Shown: piece by piece, positions 15,234 through 23,270 of the stretch
How positions within the stretch are numbered: the stretch's first letter is position 1
Layout: every line of letters begins with the position of its first letter
NCBI GenBank assembly: GCA_029779755.1
Contig: JAKOZZ010000189.1
Span: forward strand, 1 to 32,062
From: Pseudomonadota bacterium
GTDB taxonomy: Bacteria > Pseudomonadota > Gammaproteobacteria > Burkholderiales > Burkholderiaceae_E
Direction of reading: 5' to 3'
Length of the DNA: 32,062 nucleotides
Position numbers and translations under genes: made by a program
Notes under the pieces: model-generated
Seen by the model: only the letters and a program-made list of their open reading frames with translations
Told to the model about the DNA's origin: nothing
The model's database searches: none

Positions 15234-16264
15234 GCGGCGCTCCGGACGGGTGCCGCGCCGAGCCCGAATTCGCGCGCGATCAGCGCGTACGAACGTCGCC
15301 GCACCGCCGGATCGTAGGCCCAGGTGTTCACGACCAGATGGTCGAGCTGCAGCGCGGCGGCGGTGGCGCGCATCTTCTCGGCGACCTCGGCGGCGCTGCC
15401 GACGAACGACTTGCGGCGCATCGCGTCGACCGTCGGCCATTCGTCCGGCGCGAAGCCGCGCGCGGCGATCTCGTCCGGCGGCTGCAGCGGCCCGGGCCGG
15501 CCCCGGTTGCGGTCGACTCGCCAGCGCTCCCGGCTGAGCGCATGGTGCGCGGCCTCGGCACTGGTGTCGGCCGCCAGCGCCCAGATGCAGATCGTGGCCT
15601 GCGGCTCGGGATGGCGCGGGCTCGGCCGGTAGCGCGTGCGGTACAGGTGCAGCGCAGTCTCGACGCCCTGGCCGTCCATGAAGAAGTAGGCGAACGCGTA
15701 GGGCAGGCCGAAGTGCGCGGCCAGTTGCGCACCGTAGTCGGAACTGCCCAGCACCCAGATCTCCGGGCTGCGTTCGGGCGTGCCGACCAGCGCCGCCGGC
15801 GGGCGCGGATGCGCGACGACGCCCTCGTGGGCGTTGCCGGAGGTCCAGGCCTGCAGGTCGAGGATCTGTTCCGGGAAGTGCTCGGCCGCGGCGTAGGCGT
15901 TGGGGTTGAGCAGCTGCGCGGTGCGCATGTCGCTGCCCGGGGCCCGTCCGACCCCGAGGTCGATCCGGCCCGGCGCCAGCGCATCGAGCACACGGAACTG
16001 CTCGGACACCTTCAGCGCCGAGTAGTGCGGGAGCATCACGCCGGCGCTGCCGATGCGGATGCGCTGCGTGCGCGCCGCGATCGCCGCCATCAGGATCTCG
16101 GGCGCGGTCCCCACGATCGTCGACAGGCTGTGGTGCTCGCTCAGCCAGAAGCGGTCGTAGCCGAGCGCCTCGCAGTGCACGGCGAGTTCGAGCGTGTCGC
16201 GGATGGCCTCGTCCTCGCCGTGGCCCGCCAGGGAGATGGACTGGTCCAGCACCGAGAGCTTCAT
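15230..16264 (-). CDS. LLM-class flavin-dependent oxidoreductase (luciferase-like)
   Basis: A 344-residue luciferase-like TIM-barrel protein that would use reduced FMN, probably as a monooxygenase. LSVLDQSISLAG opens the first strand, DRFWLSEHHSLSTIVGTAPEIL (37-58) and RIRIGSAGVMLPHYSALKVSEQF match the bacterial LLM subgroup often named MsnO8-like, and GRIDLGVGRAPGSD is the conserved flavin-side loop. Length is typical. It is upstream of, and overlaps, the S4 gene, and lies downstream of a GST gene with 76 bases between. The substrate is unknown. Start is ATG 16262-16264. Confidence 0.92.
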   Translation of the reverse strand: MKLSVLDQSISLAGHGEDEAIRDTLELAVHCEALGYDRFWLSEHHSLSTIVGTAPEILMAAIAARTQRIRIGSAGVMLPHYSALKVSEQFRVLDALAPGRIDLGVGRAPGSDMRTAQLLNPNAYAAAEHFPEQILDLQAWTSGNAHEGVVAHPRPPAALVGTPERSPEIWVLGSSDYGAQLAAHFGLPYAFAYFFMDGQGVETALHLYRTRYRPSPRHPEPQATICIWALAADTSAEAAHHALSRERWRVDRNRGRPGPLQPPDEIAARGFAPDEWPTVDAMRRKSFVGSAAEVAEKMRATAAALQLDHLVVNTWAYDPAVRRRSYALIAREFGLGAAPVRSAA

Positions 16265-16340
16265 CGGCAGGCCTCGCCTCGGGACGGGCGCGCGGGCCCG
16301 TGGCGCGGGACGGTGCCCGCACGCGTGCGCATGGCTGCGC

Positions 16341-16997
16341 TCACGCCGGCTTGTAGGTGTGGACCTGCAGGCCTTCGCGCTGCAGGGCGGCCGCCACCGG
16401 TGCCTGCGCGGCGACCCGTTCGGCGAAGGCGGTATAGGCCGGCAGCGTGGCCGGATCGATGCCGGCCATGCCGCCCCAGCGGAACAGGGTCAGCGCGTAC
16501 GCGTCGACCGGGGTCAGCGCCGCGCCGGCGAGGAACCCGCCGGCCGCGGGGATCATCGACTGGATGCGTTCCAGGTGGCCGCGGAACTTCGCCACCGCCA
16601 TCGCACGGATCTCGGCCTGTGCGGCTTCGCCCTCGGCGAAGTTCCCCGGGCGGAAGACGTGCGTGAACGTCGGGTGCGCGGTGTTGTTCATCCAGGCGAG
16701 CGTCGACAGCGCCTGGGCGCGCGCCCACGGGTCGGCCGGCAGCAGGTTCGCCTTGGGGTGGGCGCGGTCGAGCCAGTCGCAGATGGCGACGATCTGGGAC
16801 AGCGGCCGGCCGTCGACGACCAGCAGCGGCACCTGCCCGTTGGGGTTCAGCGCCAGGTACTCCGGCGTCTTGTGCTCGCCCTTGGCCATCTTCAGCATCC
16901 GGGGCGTGAAGGCCGTGCCGGTGCCGGCCTGGACCATCTCCAGGGCGACGTGCGGCACGAACGAGCAGGCGCCCGGGGCAAAGTACAGTTCGATCAT
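16341..16997 (-). CDS. Glutathione S-transferase family protein
   Basis: A 218-residue two-domain GST. The thioredoxin-like N-terminal domain shows LYFAPGACSFVPHVALE with the beta-class-type Cys at residue 11, then the cis-Pro segment NPNGQVPLLVVDG and the glutathione-binding PLSQIVAICDWLDRAH. The all-helical C-terminal domain follows (ALTPVDAYALTLFRWGG). Beta-class bacterial GSTs act in detoxification or redox chemistry; which one here is unknown. It lies 30 bases downstream of lipA, close enough for shared transcription, though lipoate synthesis has no known need for a GST. Confidence 0.92.
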   Translation of the reverse strand: MIELYFAPGACSFVPHVALEMVQAGTGTAFTPRMLKMAKGEHKTPEYLALNPNGQVPLLVVDGRPLSQIVAICDWLDRAHPKANLLPADPWARAQALSTLAWMNNTAHPTFTHVFRPGNFAEGEAAQAEIRAMAVAKFRGHLERIQSMIPAAGGFLAGAALTPVDAYALTLFRWGGMAGIDPATLPAYTAFAERVAAQAPVAAALQREGLQVHTYKPA

Positions 16998-17027
16998 CCT
17001 CGTCTCCGTGTGTTGTCGTGCGGCGCG

Positions 17028-18038
17028 TCAGGACGCGTCGTGCTTCGGGGGCTCGAGCCCGGCCGCGTGCGCCTGCTGGTCGGCATGGTACGAGGATCGT
17101 ACCAGTGCGCCGACCGCGGCGTGGGCGAAGCCCAGTGCATTGGCGATCTCCTCGAACCGGCGGAACTGGTCGGGATGCACGTAGCGCCGCACCGGCAGGT
17201 GCGCGTTCGAGGGGGCCAGATACTGCCCCAGCGTGAGCATGTCGATGTCGTGCGCGCGCATGTCGCGCATCACGGCCACGATCTCGTCGTCGGTCTCGCC
17301 CAGCCCCAGCATCAGGCCCGACTTGGTCGGCACGCCCGGCACGCGCTTCTTGAACTCGGCGAGCAGCTTCAGCGAATGGTGGTAGTCGGATCCGGGGCGC
17401 GCCTCCTTGTAGAGGCGCGGCACGGTCTCGAGGTTGTGGTTCATCACGTCGGGCGGCGCCGCCTCGAGGATCGCCAGCGCGCGGTCGAGCCGGCCGCGGA
17501 AATCGGGCACCAGCACCTCGATGCGGGTGGCGGGCGACAGGGCGCGCACACGCCGGATGCAGTCGACGAAGTGCTGTGCCCCGCCGTCGCGCAGGTCGTC
17601 GCGATCGACGCTGGTGATCACCACGTACGAGAGCTTCAGCGCGGCGATCGTGCGTGCGAGGTTCTCGGGCTCTTCGGTGTCGAGCGGATCGGGGCGGCCG
17701 TGGCCGACGTCGCAGAACGGGCAGCGGCGGGTGCACTTGTCGCCCATGATCATGAACGTGGCGGTGCCCTTGCCGAAGCACTCGCCGATGTTCGGGCAGG
17801 ACGCCTCCTCGCACACGGTGTGCAGCTTGTGCTCGCGCAGGATCGACTTGATCTCGTAGAAGCGCGTGTTGTGCGAGCCGGCGCGCACGCGGATCCAGTC
17901 GGGCTTCTTCAGCACCTCGGCAGGCACCACCTTGATGGGGATGCGCGCGGTCTTGGCGCCGGCCTTCTGCTTCGCATGCGGGTCGTACGGTGCCGCGTCG
18001 GTCGTCGTGCCGTCGGCGCGGGGATCGGTTCCGGACAT
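17028..18038 (-). CDS. lipA: Lipoyl synthase
   Basis: A 336-residue radical-SAM enzyme that inserts two sulfurs into protein-bound octanoyl groups to make lipoyl. The auxiliary cluster motif [12 protein letters not shown] supplies C76, C81 and C87; the radical-SAM motif CTRRCPFC supplies C102, C106 and C109; the C-terminal RSSY holds the serine ligand. Length and order match LipA fully. It lies one base downstream of lipB, so the two steps of lipoate assembly are in one transcript. The first ~45 residues are variable and Ala/Lys-rich, as usual. Start is ATG 18036-18038. Confidence 0.98.
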   Translation of the reverse strand: MSGTDPRADGTTTDAAPYDPHAKQKAGAKTARIPIKVVPAEVLKKPDWIRVRAGSHNTRFYEIKSILREHKLHTVCEEASCPNIGECFGKGTATFMIMGDKCTRRCPFCDVGHGRPDPLDTEEPENLARTIAALKLSYVVITSVDRDDLRDGGAQHFVDCIRRVRALSPATRIEVLVPDFRGRLDRALAILEAAPPDVMNHNLETVPRLYKEARPGSDYHHSLKLLAEFKKRVPGVPTKSGLMLGLGETDDEIVAVMRDMRAHDIDMLTLGQYLAPSNAHLPVRRYVHPDQFRRFEEIANALGFAHAAVGALVRSSYHADQQAHAAGLEPPKHDAS

Positions 18039-18039
18039 G

Positions 18040-18711
18040 TCAGCTGCCTTCGAGGAGGTGGGCCAGGGTCTGCCCGAACCGGTCGGCGACCGCGGCAGGA
18101 TCGGTCGGTCCGATCAGGGTGCGCAGATCGGTCACCGCCAGACCGGGATAGCCGCAGGGGTTGATGCGCAGGAAGGGCTCGAGGTCCATCGCCACGTTGA
18201 GCGCCACGCCGTGATAGCTGCAGCCGCGGCTGATCCGCACGCCGAGCGACGCGATTTTAGCCCCTGCGCCGTCGGCCGCGGTCTCGACGTAGACGCCGGG
18301 CGCGCCGGGGCGCCGCGTCGCCTGCACGCCGAAGCGGGCGAGCGTGTCGATCACGGCCTGTTCGAGCCGGTCGACGAATCCCCGCACCGTCAGGTGCGCC
18401 CGGTGCAGGTCGACCAGCACGTAGGCGACCACCTGCCCGGGGCCGTGGTACGTCACCTGGCCGCCGCGCTCCGTCTGCACCACCGGGATCGTGCCCGGCG
18501 CGAGCAGGTGCTCGGCGCGCGCGGCCAGCCCCATCGTGAAGACCGGCGGATGCTCGACCAGCCAGATCTCGTCGGCGGTGCCGGCACCGCGCGTCTGCGT
18601 GAACGCGCGCATCGCCTCGAGTGCCGCCGCATACGCCATCGGCCGCAAGCCGCGCACGACCGGTCGGGGCCGCTGCGCGGCCGCGGGGCGGGGGGCGTCG
18701 GCGGGGCGCAC
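18040..18711 (-). CDS. lipB: Lipoyl(octanoyl) transferase
   Basis: A 223-residue transferase that moves octanoyl from acyl-carrier protein to target lipoyl domains, giving the substrate of Lip[13 protein letters not shown] (82-93) is the signature, with the catalytic Lys in [11 protein letters not shown] (K152) and catalytic Cys in [14 protein letters not shown] (C186). The track start at 18711 is a GTG three bases after the ybeD stop; another GTG at 18657 would drop 18 residues that are Pro/Ala/Arg-rich and poorly family-like, so the exact start is open. It sits in the standard ybeD-lipB-lipA order. Confidence 0.96.
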   Translation of the reverse strand: MRPADAPRPAAAQRPRPVVRGLRPMAYAAALEAMRAFTQTRGAGTADEIWLVEHPPVFTMGLAARAEHLLAPGTIPVVQTERGGQVTYHGPGQVVAYVLVDLHRAHLTVRGFVDRLEQAVIDTLARFGVQATRRPGAPGVYVETAADGAGAKIASLGVRISRGCSYHGVALNVAMDLEPFLRINPCGYPGLAVTDLRTLIGPTDPAAVADRFGQTLAHLLEGS

Positions 18712-18714
18712 GCG

Positions 18715-19011
18715 TCAGAGCACGACGCGGACCATCGGGTGCGCGGCCAGCGCGCGGTAGACGCCCTCGAGCTGGCTGCGCGAGGTGACGCGCAGGGGCA
18801 GGGTGATGCTCAGGTAGCCGCCCTTGGACGACAGCCGCAGTTCGATCGCGCCCGGGTCGAAGTCGGGCACATGCGCGCGCGCCAGGTCGGCGATGGCCTG
18901 GGCGAACCCGTCCGCCTGCCGGCCCATCACCTTGATGGGGAAGTCGGCCGGGAACTCGAGCAGCTGCTCGATGCGGTCGAACGCCGCGGTGAGCGAGACG
19001 GAATCGGTCAT
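18715..19011 (-). CDS. ybeD: DUF493/YbeD family protein
   Basis: A 98-residue protein of the YbeD (DUF493) family. FPADFPIKVMGRQADGFAQAI, the middle segment ELRLSSKGGYLSITLPLRVTSRSQLEGVYRAL and the end HPMVRVVL fit the ferredoxin-like fold of the family. Its function is not firmly known; it is widely found just upstream of lipB and has been linked to regulation or lipoate metabolism by position only. Its ATG overlaps the aminotransferase stop by ATGA, so it is translationally tied to that gene. Confidence 0.95.
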   Translation of the reverse strand: MTDSVSLTAAFDRIEQLLEFPADFPIKVMGRQADGFAQAIADLARAHVPDFDPGAIELRLSSKGGYLSITLPLRVTSRSQLEGVYRALAAHPMVRVVL

Positions 19012-19856
19012 GCGGACTTGGCCTCCTGATATGCCGCGTACAGACGGGCATAGATGGGGCCGGGAACGCCGGTGTCAACCGGGCGGCCGTCGATCGACGT
19101 GATCGGCAGCACCTCCTTGGTGGCCGACGTCGACAGCAGTTCGTCCGCCGCGAACACCTCCTCGCGGGTGATGTTGCGGAACTCCAGCGGCAGTCCGCAG
19201 GCGGCGCACAGCGCCTCCATCAGTCCGACCCGGATCCCTTCGAGGACGAGGTGGTCGCGCGGGGCGCCCAGCACGCGGCCGTCGCGGACCACCCAGATGT
19301 TGCTGGCCGAGCCCTCGGTCATGAACCCGTTGCGGAACATCACGCACTCGGCGGCGCCGGCGTCCACCGCCGCCTGCCGGGCCAGCACGTTGCCCAGCAG
19401 CGAGGTCGACTTGATGTCGCAGTGCAGCCAGCGCTCGTCGGGCAGCGTCACGACGGCGATGCCGCGCGCGCGCACCGCCGGCGGCACGTGCACGAACGGG
19501 TTGGACATCGCGAACACGGTCGGCGCGACGCCCTCGGGAAACGCATGGTCGCGCCGGGCGACGCCGCGCGTGACCTGCAGGTACACGACCTGGTCGGGCC
19601 AGGGATGCCGTTGCACCAGCTGCTCGATCAGGTGCGTCCAGCCGGCCGCATCGCGCGGATTGGCGATCCGCACCTTCGCCAGGCTGCGCTCGAGCCGCGC
19701 CAGGTGCTCGGCGATGCGGAACGGCCGGCCGCCGTAGACGGGCACCACTTCGTAGATGCCGTCTCCGAAGATGAAGCCCCGGTCGAGCACGGGGACGCGT
19801 GCCTCGTCGAGCGGCACGAACGCATCGTTCAGGAACACGAACTGCGGGTCCGACAT
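19008..19856 (-). CDS. dat: D-amino-acid aminotransferase (class IV PLP)
   Basis: A 282-residue class IV aminotransferase. LNDAFVPLDEARVPVLDRGFIFGDGIYEV is the family start, the PLP lysine is K149 in CDIKSTSLLGNVLARQ, and EGSASNIWVV and SATKEVLPI follow in order. The pattern is that of D-alanine transaminase rather than IlvE or 4-amino-4-deoxychorismate lyase, interconverting D-alanine and D-glutamate with 2-oxoacids. The neighbouring D-Ala-D-Ala carboxypeptidase releases D-alanine, which gives a plausible joint role in D-alanine recycling. It overlaps ybeD downstream by ATGA and starts at ATG 19854-19856. Confidence 0.94.
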   Translation of the reverse strand: MSDPQFVFLNDAFVPLDEARVPVLDRGFIFGDGIYEVVPVYGGRPFRIAEHLARLERSLAKVRIANPRDAAGWTHLIEQLVQRHPWPDQVVYLQVTRGVARRDHAFPEGVAPTVFAMSNPFVHVPPAVRARGIAVVTLPDERWLHCDIKSTSLLGNVLARQAAVDAGAAECVMFRNGFMTEGSASNIWVVRDGRVLGAPRDHLVLEGIRVGLMEALCAACGLPLEFRNITREEVFAADELLSTSATKEVLPITSIDGRPVDTGVPGPIYARLYAAYQEAKSA

Positions 19857-19913
19857 GGCTGCTCCGTCAGCGGCGCCGCGCGCCCCGGGTGCGGGCGGCG
19901 CGCTTCGCCCGGG

Positions 19914-21074
19914 TCACTTGCTCATCCACAGGCGGATCGTATCCCAGGCGCGTCCGAAGAGGCCGGCCTGGTCGACCGCGGCCAGCGCCAGCACGGGCCG
20001 TTCGGCCAGCACCTGATCGCCGAGCTTCACGCGCATCGTGCCGATGCGCTGCCCCCGCGTCACCGGTGCGATCAGCGGCTGCACGCGTTCGACCTCGGCC
20101 TTGATCGCGCCCGCCTGTCCCTTGGCGACCGTCACGAACACGTCCTGCTCGAAGCCCGCGGACACCTCGTTCGCCGCCCCCTTCCAGACCTGGTACTTGC
20201 CGAGCGGCTGGCCCGCGGTCAGCACCTTCACCGCCTCGAAGTTCTGGAAGCCGTAGTTCAGCAGCTTCTGCGACTCGATCGCGCGCGCCGACTCGGACGC
20301 CGTCCCGGTGACCACCGACAGCAGCCGGCGGTGGAAGCCCGCGCCGGCCTGCTCGCGCCGGCTCGACGCGATCAGGCAGTAGCCGGCCGCGTCGGTGTGC
20401 CCCGTCTTGACGCCGTCGACCGACGGGTCGAGGAAGAGCAGCCGGTTGCGGTTCGGTTGCCGGATCTTGTTGTACGTGTACTCCTTCAGCGAGTAGTACT
20501 TGGCATAGTCCTGCGGGAAGTCCTCGATCAGGCGCACGGTCAGCAGCCCGAGATCGCGCGCCGTCGTGTAGTGCGCCGGGTCGGGCAGCCCCGTCGCGTT
20601 GCGGAAGCGGGTGTTCTTCATGCCGATGCGCGCGGCTTCCCGGTTCATCAGCTCGGCGAAGCCGGCCTCGGTCCCGGCGACCGCCTCGGCCAGCACGATC
20701 GAGGCGTCGTTGCCCGACTGCACGATCATGCCGTGCAGCAGCTCGTCCACGGTGGCCGGCCGGGCGGGCTCGACGAACATGCGCGAGCCGATGGCCTTGT
20801 ACGCCGGCGCCGACACCGGCGGGCGCTGGTCGAGCGTGAGCTTCTTGTCGCGCAGGGCCGCGAACACCAGGTACGCGGTCATCAGCTTGGTGAGCGAGGC
20901 GGGCTCGATCTTCGTGTCGGCGTCGCTGGCGGCCAGCGTCTGTCCCGAGCTCATGTCGAGCAGCAGCGACGAGCGCGCAGCGAGCGTCGGGGGCGGCAGC
21001 TGCGACCAGGCCGCGAACGGCAGCAGCGCGAATGCCGCGGCGATCAGGGAAGTGCGAAGGGGTTTCATCTGCAT
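19914..21074 (-). CDS. dacC: D-alanyl-D-alanine carboxypeptidase (PBP5/6 type)
   Basis: A 386-residue low-molecular-mass penicillin-binding protein that removes the last D-alanine from peptidoglycan stem peptides in the periplasm. A signal peptide is visible (LIAAAFALLPFAAWS, cleavage near residue 24). The three active-site motifs are SLTK (60-63), SGN (120-122) and KTG (223-225). The C-terminal PBP5-type beta domain follows, and the end AGLFGRAWDTIRLWMSK is an amphipathic membrane anchor. The start MQMK at 21074 or the second ATG at 21068 are both possible. It heads the dat-ybeD-lipB-lipA run, the usual betaproteobacterial order. Confidence 0.96.
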   Translation of the reverse strand: MQMKPLRTSLIAAAFALLPFAAWSQLPPPTLAARSSLLLDMSSGQTLAASDADTKIEPASLTKLMTAYLVFAALRDKKLTLDQRPPVSAPAYKAIGSRMFVEPARPATVDELLHGMIVQSGNDASIVLAEAVAGTEAGFAELMNREAARIGMKNTRFRNATGLPDPAHYTTARDLGLLTVRLIEDFPQDYAKYYSLKEYTYNKIRQPNRNRLLFLDPSVDGVKTGHTDAAGYCLIASSRREQAGAGFHRRLLSVVTGTASESARAIESQKLLNYGFQNFEAVKVLTAGQPLGKYQVWKGAANEVSAGFEQDVFVTVAKGQAGAIKAEVERVQPLIAPVTRGQRIGTMRVKLGDQVLAERPVLALAAVDQAGLFGRAWDTIRLWMSK

Positions 21075-21154
21075 CGTCCGGAGGTCCGGCGCACGCCCGG
21101 GCCTGCGACGGTCGCCGAGGCCCTGGACGCCAGCCGCAGGAGGGGGAGGCGCGG

Positions 21155-21160
21155 ATTATA
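21155..21160 (-). promoter_or_regulatory. Candidate -10 box for dacC
   Basis: The minus strand reads TATAAT, a perfect -10 match, about 80 bases before the dacC start, in a very GC-rich gap of 128 bases. I find no good -35 at 16-18 bases, so an activator or an extended element would be needed. Confidence 0.4.
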
Positions 21161-21202
21161 GTCGCCGGGCCGCTGCGCTCCCGGCCGATCCCGCACTGCG
21201 CT

Positions 21203-21706
21203 TCAGGGGGCGACGAGTTCCGCGTACAGCGGCCGCACGAGGGCCAGCAGGCGCTCGGCGGCTTCGCGTCCGCGCATCCGCTCGACCGTGTCGATCGCCT
21301 CGCGCAGCACGCGCCGGAACACCTCGAGGTTCACGCAGTCGCGCAGCCGCGCCTCCAGGATCAGGCCGGCCGCGCCGACCTCCCGCTCGAAGGCGCCGTC
21401 CAGCGCCGTCAGCAGCCGTGCCTGGACCGCACGCTCCTTCTGCCGGCGCAGATCGTCCTCGCGCGGGGCCACGTCCTCCGCGATGCCGGCCAGGGCGATC
21501 AGCCCGCAGGACTCGAGCCGGTCGACGATCGGCGCGAGCTCGCCGGGGCGGGCGAACGGAGGGAGGTCGGCCAGACGCCGCCGTCCGTCGAGCAGGATCA
21601 GGATGCGGCGCTCGGAGATCGACAGCTTGTGCGCGCGCGCAGCCACCTCGGCCGCACCCGACTCGGTCTTGGCGAACACCAGCCGCGGGTCGAGGTCACG
21701 CGTCAT
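21203..21706 (-). CDS. Uncharacterised protein, winged-helix-like N-terminus, paralogue of its upstream neighbour
   Basis: A 167-residue cytoplasmic protein I cannot assign. Residues 10-70 (FAKTESGAAEVAARAHKLSI, then RRILILLDGRRRLADLPPFA) align with the same region of the gene upstream: a KT-containing helix, then RxILILxDGRR, then a short helix and ELAxxVxxLxxxG, which suggests a small winged-helix fold. The second half is a charged helical domain ending LLALVRPLYAELVAP. Similar proteins occur in Burkholderiales as hypotheticals. Its ATG overlaps the upstream stop by ATGA, so both proteins are probably made together and could pair. Confidence 0.75.
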   Translation of the reverse strand: MTRDLDPRLVFAKTESGAAEVAARAHKLSISERRILILLDGRRRLADLPPFARPGELAPIVDRLESCGLIALAGIAEDVAPREDDLRRQKERAVQARLLTALDGAFEREVGAAGLILEARLRDCVNLEVFRRVLREAIDTVERMRGREAAERLLALVRPLYAELVAP

Positions 21707-22275
21707 GGCGTGTCCCGGATCGACGCGACGCGCTCCAGGAAGCGCAGGCTGGCAGGGCGTCCCGACACGGCCTCCACCACCGATGCGGCGGCCGGCAGCA
21801 GCGCGCGCAGTTCGTCGAGGCTGCGGCTGCGTTCGACGCGGATCGCGAGCTCGTCACCGTGCGGGCCGATCGCATCGAGGAGCAGGCGCACCACCCGGCG
21901 CTGCAGGGCGTGCAGCTCCGCGGTCGCGCCGGGCGCAGCGGGTGTCGGCCGGGGCGGCGACGTGCGCGGGTCGGCGGGTGCCTGCCGCGGCGGCGCCGAC
22001 CCCGTGTCGGGGGGTGTCGGTCGCGGCGCCGCCGTGCCCGGGTCGGCGGGCCCGTCGCCGCGCACGCGCTGCACGAACCCCTGTTCCTGCAGCATCTGCA
22101 CGCACTGGGCGAGTTCCTGGCCCGGCATCATGCGGGCGAGTTCGCGGCAGCTGCGGCGTCCGTCGATGAGGATCAGGATCTGCCGCACCCGCGGGTTCAG
22201 TCCGTAGGTGCGGTGGCGCAGCTCCTGCAGCGCCTTGTCGGTCTTGTGCAGGATCAGGTGCGCGTCGTGCTCCAT
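21703..22275 (-). CDS. Uncharacterised protein, winged-helix-like N-terminus with Pro-rich linker
   Basis: A 190-residue unknown protein. Residues 8-70 (LHKTDKALQELRHRTYGLNP, then RQILILIDGRRSCRELARMM and the helix with QMLQEQGFVQRV) match the N-terminus of the next gene, so the two are paralogues. Residues 73-115 form a Pro/Ala/Thr linker absent from the paralogue, and 118-185 is a helical domain (LLDAIGPHGDELAIRVERSRSLDEL) that can be matched to its second half. The gene lies 9 bases after the hydrolase gene on the same strand, so it may belong to the VanZ-ferredoxin-hydrolase transcript. Function unknown. Confidence 0.78.
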   Translation of the reverse strand: MEHDAHLILHKTDKALQELRHRTYGLNPRVRQILILIDGRRSCRELARMMPGQELAQCVQMLQEQGFVQRVRGDGPADPGTAAPRPTPPDTGSAPPRQAPADPRTSPPRPTPAAPGATAELHALQRRVVRLLLDAIGPHGDELAIRVERSRSLDELRALLPAAASVVEAVSGRPASLRFLERVASIRDTP

Positions 22276-22284
22276 CGCGCGCCG

Positions 22285-22956
22285 TCATTCGGAATCCGGT
22301 GCGCCGTCGATGCCGGCCGGCGCGGCGAGGAAGCCCAGCACCAGCCGCTTCAGCACGGGCAGCCGGCGGTGGAAGAAGTGGTCCGTGCCCGGGATCACCA
22401 CGACGGGCAGTCCCTGCGGTCGCGCCCAGTCGAACACCGACGACAGCGGAACGACGTCGTCGACCTCGCCATGGATGACCAGCGTGTCGGCAGGAACGGT
22501 GTCGACCTCGAACCGCGAGGTGGCCGGCCCGACCAGGATCATCCGCTGCGCGGGCGTACCCGCCGCCGCGAGGCGCGACGCCACCCGCGTCTGCACGAAG
22601 CTTCCGAACGAGAAGCCGGCGAGCACCAGGGGGGCATCGGGCGTGCCGGACAAGGCCGGGTCGGTACGCAGCTGCCGGGTCAGCCAGAGCAGGTCGTCGG
22701 TTTCGCCGCGCCCGGCGTCGTGGGCGCCCGCCGAGGCGCCGACCCCGCGGAAGTTCGGTCGCCAGCACAGGTAGCCGGCCTGCACCAGCGCCCGGGCCAG
22801 GGTCTGCACCACCTTGTTGTCGCGCGTGCCGCCGTACAGCGGGTGCGGATGGGCGACGAGGGCGCCGCCGCGGGGCGTGGACGCGGGCCGGTCGATGGCG
22901 ACGTCGATCGCGCCCTCGGGGCCCGCGAGCGTCACGACCGTGGTGCCGGCGTTCAT
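22285..22956 (-). CDS. Alpha/beta hydrolase (COG2945-like)
   Basis: A 223-residue alpha/beta hydrolase. HPHPLYGGTRDNKVVQTLARAL (36-57) is the characteristic opening of the COG2945 type. The nucleophile elbow is GFSFGSF with S116, the acid is in IHGEVDDVVP (D166/D167), and the His is in TDHFFHRRL (H193). No signal peptide is seen, so it is cytoplasmic. ATG 22954-22956 overlaps the ferredoxin stop by ATGA, which fixes the start; the track's longer form reads through the ferredoxin gene. The natural ester or peptide substrate is unknown. Confidence 0.93.
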   Translation of the reverse strand: MNAGTTVVTLAGPEGAIDVAIDRPASTPRGGALVAHPHPLYGGTRDNKVVQTLARALVQAGYLCWRPNFRGVGASAGAHDAGRGETDDLLWLTRQLRTDPALSGTPDAPLVLAGFSFGSFVQTRVASRLAAAGTPAQRMILVGPATSRFEVDTVPADTLVIHGEVDDVVPLSSVFDWARPQGLPVVVIPGTDHFFHRRLPVLKRLVLGFLAAPAGIDGAPDSE

Positions 22957-23270
22957 TCCAGACGCAGGCGGTCGACCGGCCGACCTCCGACCAGGTGTGC
23001 GTCGATGATCTCGTCGACGTCCTTCTCGTCGATCACGGTGTACCAGACGGCGTCGGGATACACGACGACGACCGGACCGTGCTCGCAGCGATCGAGGCAG
23101 CCCGACTTGTTCACGCGGATGCGGCCTTCGCCGGCCAGGCCCAGCGCCTTGACGCGCGCCTTCGCGTGCGCCTGCAGCGCCTCGGAGTTGCGGTGGGCGC
23201 AGCACGGACGATCGCCGTCTTCGCGGCGGTTCGTGCAGAAGAAGATGTGGTGCTTGTAGAAGGAGTTCAT
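22953..23270 (-). CDS. Thioredoxin-like [2Fe-2S] ferredoxin
   Basis: A 105-residue protein with HHIFFCTNRREDGDRPCC at the start and RVNKSGCLDRCEHGPVVVVYPDAVWY in the middle. Cys12, Cys23/24, Cys58 and Cys62 give the spaced cysteine set of thioredoxin-like [2Fe-2S] ferredoxins; which four bind iron cannot be told by eye. Such proteins carry electrons, but the partner is unknown. The ATG overlaps the VanZ-family stop by ATGA. A TATAAT on the minus strand (23288-23283) lies 12 bases upstream, which could also allow separate transcription. Confidence 0.93.
   Translation of the reverse strand: MNSFYKHHIFFCTNRREDGDRPCCAHRNSEALQAHAKARVKALGLAGEGRIRVNKSGCLDRCEHGPVVVVYPDAVWYTVIDEKDVDEIIDAHLVGGRPVDRLRLE

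Noticed and set aside
14930-16666. Plus-strand 578-residue ORF over the LLM gene
   Set aside because: No domain is seen and it opposes the clear LLM oxidoreductase.
16194-18164. Plus-strand 656-residue ORF opposite GST and lipA
   Set aside because: The minus strand holds lipA with all six cluster cysteines; this frame is a shadow.
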